Of a stretch of 23,904 nucleotides of DNA, positions 14,621-21,473 are shown in pieces (position 1 is the first letter of the stretch; the number at the start of each line of letters is the position of its first letter). Made by a program: the position numbers and the translations under genes. The notes under the pieces are model-generated. The model saw only the letters and a program-made list of their open reading frames with translations, was not told where the DNA came from and ran no database searches. Origin of the DNA: a virus; the IMG/VR virus record IMGVR_UViG_3300021378_000163, positions 1 to 23,904 of that record; one strand, 5' to 3'.

Positions 14621-17600
14621 TGGCTACACTTTCAGGAAATAAAATAAAAGATACTTATCAGTCGCTTGTAAAGTTCTCTGATAATGGAAACATAACAACT
14701 TCAGCTAAACAATTAACTGATGGTTTTGGTAATAACTCACCTATGTTTGTATCTACAACACAAGTAGGAATAGGAGTAACACCAGAATCAGGATTGAATC
14801 TTCACGTCTTTGGAGATGCTAAAATAGGTAGCAATCTAACAGTTATTGGAAATTTAGTAGTTGAAGGAAGCACTACAACAGTAGGGACAGATACATTAAC
14901 GGTAAAAGACCCTTTAATTGTATTAGCAAACAACAACACCTCCACAGACGCAGTTGACATAGGTTTTTATGGCAAATATACTCCTTCAGGTACTACACTA
15001 TACTCAGGACTGTTTAGAGAAGCTCTAACAGGCAAATATAGATTGTTTAAAGGATTAGAAGACGAACCTACTACAACAGTAAACACAAGTGGAACAGGAT
15101 ATGCTGTAGCTACGTTAGTTTCTAATTTAGAAGGTAATGTTACAGGAAATATTACAGGTAATATAACTGGAGATGTTACTGGAGACGTTACAGGAGATGT
15201 TACTGGTGACTTAACAGGTAACGTAACAGGAGGTACTATTTCAGGTACTACAGGAACATTTAGTGGAAATGTAGATATTGACGGAACATTAGATGTAGAC
15301 GATGTAATAAGTGTTGAAGGTTCTGCTTTTGGTAGAATAGAAATAGGTGGAGCTTCAGGTGGTTATGTAGATTTAAAAGCACCTAATTCAGATGACTATG
15401 ATTTAAGATTAATCACAAGTGTTGGAGGTGCTGAATTATTATCTATAGATACATTAAAGTTTTATACAGGTGCAACTACAGATTTAGCATTTACTATTGA
15501 TGCAAGTCAGAACGCTACTTTTGAAAATAATGTTACTATCCCAGAAACTCCTACAGCAGATACTCACGCAGCTTCTAAAGGATATGTAGATGCAGCAGTA
15601 GAAGGACAAGATACATTAGCTGAAATACTTGCTAATGGTAATACTTCAGGTGCTAATGACATTATAATGGCAGATGACCAAAGAATAAATTTTGGAACTT
15701 CTAATGCCTTAAATTTAAGATGGAGTACAACTGCTGCCTCAGGACAAGGTGCTTCAATAATAGATTCAAATAGAATATTTATTGAAACTAACTTTTTTCA
15801 ATTAAATTCAAGAACTGGAGAAAGTATGATAAGAGCTACAGGTAATTCGGATGTAGAGCTTTATTATGATAATTCAAAAAAACTTGAAACAACAAGTACA
15901 GGTGTAACGGTTACAGGAAATATAAACATAGGAGACAATAATAAAATTTTATTAGGAGATAGCGACGATGTTGAAATGTATTTTGATGGTGCTACTCAGT
16001 TTGGTATAATAAACGATACTGCTGGAGGAAGTATATTTTTAAGGTCTGATAGTTTTTTGTTTAGAAATGATACTGACCAATTTTATTCATTAAGTTCTAC
16101 TACTCACACATTTAAAAGTTCAGGTACTACAAGATTAACTGTAAACTCAGCTGGAATTGATGTAAATGGAAATATAAATGTTTCTAGTGATTTAACAGTA
16201 GATACAGACACTTTATTCGTAGATGCTTCAGAAGATTCTGTTGGTATTGGTTTGACTAATCCTGCTGATTATTCTGCTGATGAATTAGTTATAAGTGTAC
16301 CTGACGATAGTGGAATGACTTTAGTTAGTGGAACTACAGATACAGCTTATATTACATTTGCAGATGGTACAGCAGCAGCAGACCAAGCAAACTTTATTTC
16401 ACACGACCATAATACAAATACTTTAACTGTTTTTTCACAAGCTAAAGTTTCTATAGGAATACTAGAAGCTGAGGTTGCATACTTTACAGACACAGCTTTT
16501 TATGTAGATAAATCTACAACTATTGATGATACTTTAACTGTTAATGGAAACTCAACTTTTGCAGGAAATATATTATTTGATGGAAGTGGTGTAATTTCTA
16601 CAAATACTTCTGATGGTTCAGATAATGCACAATTAAGTTTAGCAGGTGGTGGTGCTGATAGTGATGGAAGGGGTGCAAGAATGAGATTATATGGAAATGA
16701 ACACGCATCATTAGCAGGTGTTGTAGATTTATCAACAGGAAATATTGCAGGTGCAGATATGTATTTAGGTGCAACAGACTCAATGATATTAAATACAGGT
16801 GGTTCAGAATCTATGCGTATAGATAGTTCAGGAAACGTAGGAATTAATGATACTATTGGATATGGTAAACTTGCAATTAAAACAAGCGGTACGTTTACAA
16901 CAGATTCTAATGACCTTGATTTTTCAGGAGTTAATATATTAATGAAAACTACTAACACGGCAACAAATGCAGTTGGTAGTGGTATAGTCTGGTTGAAGGG
17001 TGGAAATAACACCAGAAAAGTAGCAGCTATTACAAATTATACTTATGCAGATACTGACCAATCAGGATTAAACTTTTATGTGCAAGAAACTTCAAGTGGT
17101 TCAAGTGCCACTTTAACTGAGGCAATGCGTATAGACAGTTCAGGCAACGTCGGAATTGGGACTACATCAATTGATTCATCAGACGGAAGATTAAAATTGT
17201 CAGCACCAAGCGGAGCAAGTAATGTAGCAGGTATTGCTTTATATGGTAATAATAGCGGAGGTTTTGGCGGAAGTAATGTAGTAAGGTCAAAAATTGAAAG
17301 TCAAACAGACGGAACTGCTTTTGGTGCTATAATGAAATTTTATACAAATGACACTTCAAATGTTTACCAAGAAAGAATGCGTATAGATAGTTCTGGTAAT
17401 GTAAATATTGGTACACAATCAGCCGCAACTGGTAATCATAAACTTGTAGTAGAAAGTGCAAGTACAACTGGAACTGTAAATTCACATATTGCTTTGATAG
17501 GTGATAGTGCAACAAATGGACAAGGACCACAAATACTATTTTCTGAATCAGGTGATGGTCAAGCATATGCAGGTGGAACTATTGGTTTTGTTAGAACAGG

Positions 17601-18870
17601 TAGTAACAGTCAAGGCGATTTAGTTTTTGGAACAAGGGGAAGTGCAGGAGATGCTACTACGACTACAACAGAAAGAATGCGTATAGATAGTTCGGGTGTT
17701 GTACAAGTAAGAAATACTGAACCTACTATTCAGTTATATAATACCGATACAAGTTTAGTGGCTAACCAGTTAATAGGAACTGTAGATTTTTATAAATCTG
17801 ATGGAAGTGGTGCAGGTGCAGGAGTGTCGGCTTCAATACAAGTACGTTCTGATAGTTCTATTGGTGCAAAATCATATATGGCATTTCACACAGACAATGG
17901 TACAGGTTCACAAAATGCAGAAAGAATGCGTATTGACAGTTCAGGTAGCGTAGGAATTGGACAAACAAGCATACCAAGTACAGTTTTATTAGATTTAAAA
18001 GAACCAGATGCTGGTAGTGATTTAATTATAGGGTTAACGGCTGGTACTGGAGCAAGAGCGCAAATACGTTCAGAAGCACAATCTGATAATACAACTGCTG
18101 AATTATCTTTTCATACAGTAACAGGTAGCTCAACTTCAGAAAGAATGCGTATTGATAGCAATGGTGCTTTAGGTTTAGGCACTACACCACCAACAACAAA
18201 TGTGCATCCTCAACTTTTTATTGGCTCTGAATCATTTATTTTAGGAAGTACTTCAGGTGCTTTGGATATAGGTAACAATCTTTATTACAATAGTGGCTGG
18301 AAACATAGAACAACAGCAGCTGGTTCTTTACTTGATTTTGATGCTTCAGGAAATTTTATATTTTATACTGCTGCTTCAGCAGCTTCAGATAGTGCTGCTA
18401 CTTTAAGTGAAAGAATGCGTATAACATCTGGGGGGTTAATTAATATGGGTCCTCAAGCAGGTTCTGGTGCAGGAAGATTAAACATATCTGCTAACCCTTC
18501 TAATAATTATCAAATAGAGTTTTTTACTTCAGCAGGAACTTCTGTTGGTACTATTACAACTTCTGGAGGTACAACTACTAATTATAACACAACTTCAGAT
18601 TATAGATTGAAAGAAGATTTACAAGACTTTAACGGACTTGATAAAGTTTCTAAAATACCTGTATATGACTTTAAATGGAAAACAGATGAAAGAAGAAGTT
18701 ATGGAGTTATGGCTCACGAATTGCAAGAAGTTTTACCTCAAGCAGTTTCAGGAGAAAAAGATGCAGAAGAAATGCAAAGTGTTGATTATTCTAAAATTGT
18801 ACCATTATTAGTTAAGTCAATACAAGAACTAAAAGCAGAAATAGAACTATTAAAAACTCAAATAAATTAA
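14620..18870 (+). CDS. Tail fibre/spike with C-terminal S74 self-cleaving chaperone (1416 aa)
   Basis: This is the longest gene and the likely host-recognition fibre. The N-terminus (MATLSGNKIKDTYQSLVKF) is probably the virion anchor. Residues 172-203 hold eight tetrapeptides G-(N/D)-(V/I/L)-T. From about 720 onward the motif MRIDSSGNVGIG recurs about seven times (near 16815, 17128, 17380, 17680, 17929, 18148 and 18416, the last degenerate), marking repeated beta-structured fibre units. The C-terminus (from about 1324) is a peptidase S74 intramolecular chaperone: TSDYRLKED with Ser1326 and Lys1331, the five-residue spacing of the known Ser-Lys dyad, then YGVMAHELQEVLP and VDYSKIVPLLVKSIQELKAE. 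The chaperone helps the trimer fold and then cuts itself off at the Ser. Confidence 0.85.
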   Translation: MATLSGNKIKDTYQSLVKFSDNGNITTSAKQLTDGFGNNSPMFVSTTQVGIGVTPESGLNLHVFGDAKIGSNLTVIGNLVVEGSTTTVGTDTLTVKDPLIVLANNNTSTDAVDIGFYGKYTPSGTTLYSGLFREALTGKYRLFKGLEDEPTTTVNTSGTGYAVATLVSNLEGNVTGNITGNITGDVTGDVTGDVTGDLTGNVTGGTISGTTGTFSGNVDIDGTLDVDDVISVEGSAFGRIEIGGASGGYVDLKAPNSDDYDLRLITSVGGAELLSIDTLKFYTGATTDLAFTIDASQNATFENNVTIPETPTADTHAASKGYVDAAVEGQDTLAEILANGNTSGANDIIMADDQRINFGTSNALNLRWSTTAASGQGASIIDSNRIFIETNFFQLNSRTGESMIRATGNSDVELYYDNSKKLETTSTGVTVTGNINIGDNNKILLGDSDDVEMYFDGATQFGIINDTAGGSIFLRSDSFLFRNDTDQFYSLSSTTHTFKSSGTTRLTVNSAGIDVNGNINVSSDLTVDTDTLFVDASEDSVGIGLTNPADYSADELVISVPDDSGMTLVSGTTDTAYITFADGTAAADQANFISHDHNTNTLTVFSQAKVSIGILEAEVAYFTDTAFYVDKSTTIDDTLTVNGNSTFAGNILFDGSGVISTNTSDGSDNAQLSLAGGGADSDGRGARMRLYGNEHASLAGVVDLSTGNIAGADMYLGATDSMILNTGGSESMRIDSSGNVGINDTIGYGKLAIKTSGTFTTDSNDLDFSGVNILMKTTNTATNAVGSGIVWLKGGNNTRKVAAITNYTYADTDQSGLNFYVQETSSGSSATLTEAMRIDSSGNVGIGTTSIDSSDGRLKLSAPSGASNVAGIALYGNNSGGFGGSNVVRSKIESQTDGTAFGAIMKFYTNDTSNVYQERMRIDSSGNVNIGTQSAATGNHKLVVESASTTGTVNSHIALIGDSATNGQGPQILFSESGDGQAYAGGTIGFVRTGSNSQGDLVFGTRGSAGDATTTTTERMRIDSSGVVQVRNTEPTIQLYNTDTSLVANQLIGTVDFYKSDGSGAGAGVSASIQVRSDSSIGAKSYMAFHTDNGTGSQNAERMRIDSSGSVGIGQTSIPSTVLLDLKEPDAGSDLIIGLTAGTGARAQIRSEAQSDNTTAELSFHTVTGSSTSERMRIDSNGALGLGTTPPTTNVHPQLFIGSESFILGSTSGALDIGNNLYYNSGWKHRTTAAGSLLDFDASGNFIFYTAASAASDSAATLSERMRITSGGLINMGPQAGSGAGRLNISANPSNNYQIEFFTSAGTSVGTITTSGGTTTNYNTTSDYRLKEDLQDFNGLDKVSKIPVYDFKWKTDERRSYGVMAHELQEVLPQAVSGEKDAEEMQSVDYSKIVPLLVKSIQELKAEIELLKTQIN
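15133..15228 (+). repeat. Eight tetrapeptide repeats G-(N/D)-(V/I/L)-T in the fibre
   Basis: Eight consecutive 12-base units code for GNVT, GNIT, GDVT or GDLT (residues 172-203). Synonymous codons vary among units (ACA/ACT, GGA/GGT), so the repeat is kept at the protein level and is not a fresh slippage product. Confidence 0.8.
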
Positions 18871-18871
18871 A

Positions 18872-19198
18872 ATGGCAAATACTTACAATTGGAGAATAAA
18901 CGCATTAGATGCTAAGATTCACGAAAACGACTTAGACAATGTAATCTATACGGTGCATTGGTCTTTTATAGGTCAAGACGATTCAGAAGAACCTGTATCA
19001 GCAAGTTCAATAGGTACTTTAAGTGTACAATACAATCCTGAAGAACCTTTTATAGAATATGATGACTTAACTAAAGAAGATGTAGTTGGATGGTTAGAAG
19101 CTGGGCTTGATGTAGAAGCAATGAAACAAAACATAGACAATCAAATAGAACTAAAAAAGAATCCTGTAGACGAAACATTACGTCCTAACTGGGATTAA
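18872..19198 (+). CDS. Small fibre-associated protein, DUF7936-like (108 aa)
   Basis: The protein starts NTYNWRINALDAKIHENDLD, then VIYTVHWSFIGQDD, and has a C-terminal helix (DLTKEDVVGWLEAGLDVEAM). This order (NTY-W..N-LD, V-YTVHW, then a VxGWxE helix) matches a small family I recall as DUF7936, found downstream of tail fibre genes; the accession is from memory. A fibre assembly chaperone or a fibre-tip subunit are the likely roles, inferred from position one base after the S74 fibre stop. No signal peptide, membrane span or catalytic motif is visible. Confidence 0.6.
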   Translation: MANTYNWRINALDAKIHENDLDNVIYTVHWSFIGQDDSEEPVSASSIGTLSVQYNPEEPFIEYDDLTKEDVVGWLEAGLDVEAMKQNIDNQIELKKNPVDETLRPNWD

Positions 19199-19203
19199 TT
19201 TAA

Positions 19204-19211
19204 TATATTTG
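19204..19211 (+). promoter_or_regulatory. Bacteroidota -7 promoter box TATATTTG
   Basis: TATATTTG fits TAnnTTTG and lies 25 bases before the ATG at 19236, in a 37-base gap between the fibre and lysis genes. A clear -33 TTTG box at the usual 19-21 bases upstream is not visible. It may give the lysis cassette its own promoter. Confidence 0.5.
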
Positions 19212-19235
19212 TAATATAACTATAAATTTAATAAA

Positions 19236-19472
19236 ATGTCAAAAATTAGTAAAGAAGAATTAGAATCATTATTAGAGTCAGAAAAGAAAGTTTCTGCTAT
19301 TAAGCACGACTTAGGTACATTAGATGAGCAAAAGCATAATCTACTACACGCTTTAGGTCAAGTTAGAGAAGAATCTAACAAAGTAAAAAAAGAACTTGAA
19401 GACAAGTATGGTAAAATAAATATCAACTTGCAAGATGGTTCTTACGAGGAAATAAAAGAAGATAAAGAATAA
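19236..19472 (+). CDS. Small coiled-coil protein (78 aa)
   Basis: Residues 1-58 form a charged heptad-like coiled coil (LESLLESEKKVSAIKHDLGT, then LDEQKHNLLHALGQVREESN). The C-terminus is KYGKININLQDGSYEEI. I recall the same layout (LG.LE.QKH.LLH, then YG.ININLEDGSY) in Bacteroidota phages, with no assigned role. It is the first gene after a promoter box and leads the lysis cassette. No membrane span or signal peptide. A structural or regulatory partner of the membrane proteins downstream is possible, but this is only context. Confidence 0.7.
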   Translation: MSKISKEELESLLESEKKVSAIKHDLGTLDEQKHNLLHALGQVREESNKVKKELEDKYGKININLQDGSYEEIKEDKE

Positions 19473-19476
19473 CGCT

Positions 19477-19620
19477 ATGGATTTTGCAGATATGAAGATA
19501 TACCTTATAAACTCAATAGCTTTTGTAGTATCATTAACTGAGGTTGAGGTATGGCTTAAAATAATACTTCTAATCTGCACGATAGTATATACTATTCAAA
19601 AAACTAAGAAATTAAAATGA
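19477..19620 (+). CDS. Small membrane protein, holin-like candidate (47 aa)
   Basis: ATG 19477 to TGA 19618 encodes 47 residues. A hydrophobic segment at about 8-20 (IYLINSIAFVVSL) is followed by a charged turn (TEVEVW), a strong membrane segment at 27-40 (LKIILLICTIVYTI) and a basic tail (QKTKKLK). The hairpin layout with a positive C-terminus is common in small holins. The stop overlaps the next start as ATGA. It lies in a 144-base gap that no other gene explains. Confidence 0.6.
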   Translation: MDFADMKIYLINSIAFVVSLTEVEVWLKIILLICTIVYTIQKTKKLK

Positions 19621-19895
19621 GTGAGTTAAGCGAAGACAGTAAATTTGAGATTAGTATAAAAACACTTATTGCTATAGGGGTAGGATTATCCACCCTTATA
19701 GGAATGTGGTTTGCCTTACAGGCAGATATAGAGGAAGCTAAAAAGTTGCCTGAACCAGAAATTAGTAGAACAGAGTATGATTTAAAAGACAAGCTCGTTA
19801 GAGAAACTATTATGAATACTGGTAAAAAGGTAGAAGAAAACTCTGATGCCTTAAAGAAAATAGATGATAAGCTATTTGAAATAATAAGTAAATGA
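19617..19895 (+). CDS. Membrane-anchored coiled-coil protein in lysis cassette (92 aa)
   Basis: The N-terminal 14 residues are polar. A transmembrane segment follows at about 14-34 (ISIKTLIAIGVGLSTLIGMW), and then a long charged helix/coiled coil to the end (RTEYDLKDKLVRETI, then KKVEENSDALKKIDDKL). The domain order suggests a membrane anchor with a long soluble helix, as in spanin- or holin-accessory-like proteins. Both ends overlap neighbours as ATGA (19617 and 19892). I recall near relatives in Flavobacteria phages without a proven function. Confidence 0.6.
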   Translation: MSELSEDSKFEISIKTLIAIGVGLSTLIGMWFALQADIEEAKKLPEPEISRTEYDLKDKLVRETIMNTGKKVEENSDALKKIDDKLFEIISK

Positions 19896-20233
19896 AAAAA
19901 TTAATATTATGTGCGATATGTGTATTGGTTGCGGGCTTTGTATATAGTCAAGATGTAACAGTTCTGCAAATAAATGCAGAATGGAATAAAAAGAATAACT
20001 ATGATTTAAGTGACATTACAGGAGCTACTGTAAAGTTTAGTTACTTAAAAGACCAACCTAAAGATATTCAGAATAAGATTATGGCTGTACCTGTAATTGT
20101 TATAATGGATAAATCAGGTAGAGTAAGAATGCAATATGTAGCTGATATATCTCTACAGATTAAAGCTACTAGGTTAGAAATACAGAATACTATAAATAGA
20201 ATTAATAGACCTAGAAGGGCAAGTACTAACTAA
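19892..20233 (+). CDS. Exported thioredoxin-fold protein lacking the redox cysteines (113 aa)
   Basis: Residues 1-20 form a signal peptide (MKKLILCAICVLVAGFVYSQ, with a typical Bacteroidota S/Q end). The mature part reads like a short thioredoxin fold: VTVLQINAEW, a helix, VKFSYLKDQPKDIQNKI, then AVPVIVIMDKSGRVRMQYV, where V66-P67 is the cis-Pro loop. The place of the WCxxC motif holds W31-N-K-K-N35, so both redox Cys are replaced by Asn. The protein therefore cannot act as a normal thiol-disulphide enzyme and may be a binding or chaperone protein in the periplasm. It lies between the membrane proteins and the endolysin and overlaps both, so a role in lysis or its timing is plausible. Confidence 0.6.
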   Translation: MKKLILCAICVLVAGFVYSQDVTVLQINAEWNKKNNYDLSDITGATVKFSYLKDQPKDIQNKIMAVPVIVIMDKSGRVRMQYVADISLQIKATRLEIQNTINRINRPRRASTN

Positions 20234-20703
20234 TGGTAAGAATAAGTAAACATATAAGCTATAAAGAAGCTACAAGAAGTGCAACAGCTTTAAGATTAGG
20301 CATAGAAAACATTCCTAATGAGTATCAGCTACAAAATATGGAGATGATAGCTAAGAAAGTATTTGAACCATTAAGAGAAGCTGTAGATGCTCCTATTAAA
20401 ATAAACTCATTTTTTAGATGTGAAGAACTTAATAAAGCTATTGGAGGCAGCAGTAAAAGCCAACATTGTCAAGGACGTGCTATTGATATTGACGATATTT
20501 ACGGTCACGTTAGTAATGCTTTTATGTATTATTATATTAAAGATAATCTCGACTTTGACCAACTTATTTGGGAGTTTGGTACAGATGATAGTCCTGATTG
20601 GGTTCACGTTAGTTATGTAGATGAGGACTCTAACAGAAAGAGATGTTTAAAAGCATATAGAGAAAATGGTAAAACTAAATATATAGATATAACAAATGCC
20701 TGA
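20233..20703 (+). CDS. Peptidase M15-type endolysin (156 aa)
   Basis: The protein matches the peptidase M15A family, zinc peptidases that cut the cross-bridges of peptidoglycan. The zinc-binding signature is seen at SQHCQGRAIDID (His78, Asp85) and WVHVSY (His125). The N-terminal motif HISYKEATRSATALRLGIEN, then PIKINSFFRCEELNKAIGGS, is the usual start. It has no signal peptide, so it needs holin help to reach the wall. Its ATG overlaps the previous stop as TAATG, and its end overlaps the next start (20696). It sits with the holin-like genes as a lysis cassette. The family assignment is strong; the exact bond cut is not known. Confidence 0.85.
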   Translation: MVRISKHISYKEATRSATALRLGIENIPNEYQLQNMEMIAKKVFEPLREAVDAPIKINSFFRCEELNKAIGGSSKSQHCQGRAIDIDDIYGHVSNAFMYYYIKDNLDFDQLIWEFGTDDSPDWVHVSYVDEDSNRKRCLKAYRENGKTKYIDITNA

Positions 20704-21154
20704 TAAAAAGAAATTTAAAGATACTACAGTTGGTAAATTATTATTTGGAGCTGCTTCGATGATTAATCCAACACTTGGAAACGTATTAAGTGGAGTAAGC
20801 TCTCCACAAGAAGCATTATCTGAAATAGGTAAATCTAAAATATCTAATGAAGATAAAATAAAACTACAACAACTTATTTACGAACAACAAAACAAAGAAA
20901 TAGAATCTATAACAAGTAGATGGAAAGCAGACGCTGCATCAGATTCTTGGCTTTCTAAAAATGTACGTCCCTTAGTTTTAGTATGGTGTATTGTTGTTTT
21001 TAGTTTAGCTGGTATATTAGACAGTATAGAAAGTGTTCCATTTCATATAGGTGCAACATGGAACGATACATTTGAAAAAGTAATGATGGCAGTAGTGTTA
21101 GCTTACTTTGGTGGTCGTACAACAGAAAAAGCCACAAGTATATTTAAAAAGTAA
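20696..21154 (+). CDS. Holin of the GTA 3-TM type (152 aa)
   Basis: The core motif, SRWKADAASDSWLSKNVRPL followed by a hydrophobic segment (VLVWCIVVFSLAGIL, about residues 100-116), and then FEKVMMAVVLAYFGGRTTEK with a second hydrophobic helix, matches the holins named for gene transfer agent release. The N-terminal half is soluble with a Gly-rich start. Holins make pores that let the endolysin reach the wall. The start overlaps the endolysin gene by eight bases, and the stop overlaps the next ATG as TAATG. With two other small membrane proteins upstream, this phage seems to have more than one candidate for pore formation or anchoring. Confidence 0.75.
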   Translation: MPDKKKFKDTTVGKLLFGAASMINPTLGNVLSGVSSPQEALSEIGKSKISNEDKIKLQQLIYEQQNKEIESITSRWKADAASDSWLSKNVRPLVLVWCIVVFSLAGILDSIESVPFHIGATWNDTFEKVMMAVVLAYFGGRTTEKATSIFKK

Positions 21155-21285
21155 TGGCTAAAGCAATTATAAACACATATAAGAGCAGTTCTAAGAAACG
21201 TAAGGGTATACACGCAAAAAGTAAAATGAGCGCTTTAAAAAGCTCTAAGAACTATTATAAAAAATACAAAGGTCAGGGTCGCTAA
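21154..21285 (+). CDS. Tiny basic protein with conserved K-G-x-H-A-K-S-K motif (43 aa)
   Basis: ATG 21154 (TAATG overlap) to TAA 21283 encodes 43 residues, 15 of them Lys or Arg (SSKKRKGIHAKSKMSALKSS, then KNYYKKYKGQGR). I recall the same pattern, RKG(I/V)HAKSK and KNYKK.YRGQGR, in tiny proteins of many Bacteroidota phages. A nucleic-acid- or ribosome-binding role is suggested by charge, but nothing more. It is the last gene of the lysis cassette, and its stop codon overlaps the first family A repeat (21284). Confidence 0.65.
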   Translation: MAKAIINTYKSSSKKRKGIHAKSKMSALKSSKNYYKKYKGQGR

Positions 21286-21362
21286 ATTCAATAGGTTAAT
21301 AAATAAATTCAATACCCTATGAATTTAATAGGTATTTTTATATCTTTGTGAATTCAATAGGG
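21284..21362 (+). repeat. Four family A repeats, candidate operator array
   Basis: Copies are AAATTCAATAGG (21284-21295), AAATTCAATACC (21305-21316), GAATTTAATAGG (21321-21332) and GAATTCAATAGG (21350-21361). The last begins two bases after the -7 box at 21341-21348, so a bound protein would cover the start site. Copies 2 and 3 repeat, with near identical spacing, the pair found at 306-335. Confidence 0.65.
21318..21348 (+). promoter_or_regulatory. Promoter 1 (TATG - 19 - TATCTTTG)
   Basis: TATCTTTG at 21341-21348 is an exact TAnnTTTG box. Nineteen bases upstream lies TATG (21318-21321), one mismatch from the -33 TTTG. Transcription would start near 21354, inside the fourth family A repeat. 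Confidence 0.6.
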
Positions 21363-21395
21363 TGCGAATATCTGTTGATTTCTTTGTTTTCAATG

Positions 21396-21424
21396 AAAAG
21401 GGGTAACTAGATGTTGCCTCTTTT
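21396..21424 (+). terminator. Leader hairpin with T-run, possible attenuator
   Basis: AAAAGGGG (21396-21403) pairs with CCTCTTTT (21417-21424) as an 8-bp stem with one G-U and a 13-base loop, followed by more T. It lies about 40 bases after the start expected from promoter 1 and before promoter 2, so it could stop transcripts from promoter 1 early. Confidence 0.45.
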
Positions 21425-21438
21425 TTTTGTCTTTTGTC

Positions 21439-21469
21439 TTGCACATGACATATTTTATGTTTAGGTTTG
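21439..21469 (+). promoter_or_regulatory. Promoter 2 (TTG - 20 - TAGGTTTG)
   Basis: TAGGTTTG (21462-21469) fits TAnnTTTG, with TTG at 21439-21441 twenty bases upstream. It ends only four bases before the ATG at 21474, so a transcript from here would have almost no leader. Confidence 0.5.
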
Positions 21470-21473
21470 TTGT

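Larger units (their letters stand above)
21286..21473 (+). promoter_or_regulatory. Early promoter/operator region upstream of the ERF gene
   Basis: This 188-base gap holds two good Bacteroidota promoters, four family A repeats and a leader hairpin, in the order repeats, first promoter, repeat over the start site, hairpin, second promoter, ERF start. It has no gene. Its layout points to regulated early transcription with a possible attenuation step. Confidence 0.7.

Noticed and set aside
16500-17012. 170-residue open frame on the minus strand inside the fibre gene
   Set aside because: It lies wholly inside the repeat-rich S74 fibre gene, and its sequence is a Pro/Ser/Val-rich mirror of the repeats with no domain or neighbour support.
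16803-18440. CRISPR-like spaced repeats
   Set aside because: The repeats (GAATGCGTAT plus a variable part) are coding, spaced by 220-310 bases and in frame within the fibre gene; they are protein repeats.
14620-18870. Diversity-generating retroelement target in the fibre
   Set aside because: No reverse transcriptase gene or near-identical template repeat with adenine-specific changes is visible in the window.
20420-20620. 66-residue hydrophobic + strand frame inside the endolysin gene
   Set aside because: It sits in another frame over the zinc-binding region of a well-supported M15 peptidase, with no start signal; its hydrophobic look comes from codon shift.
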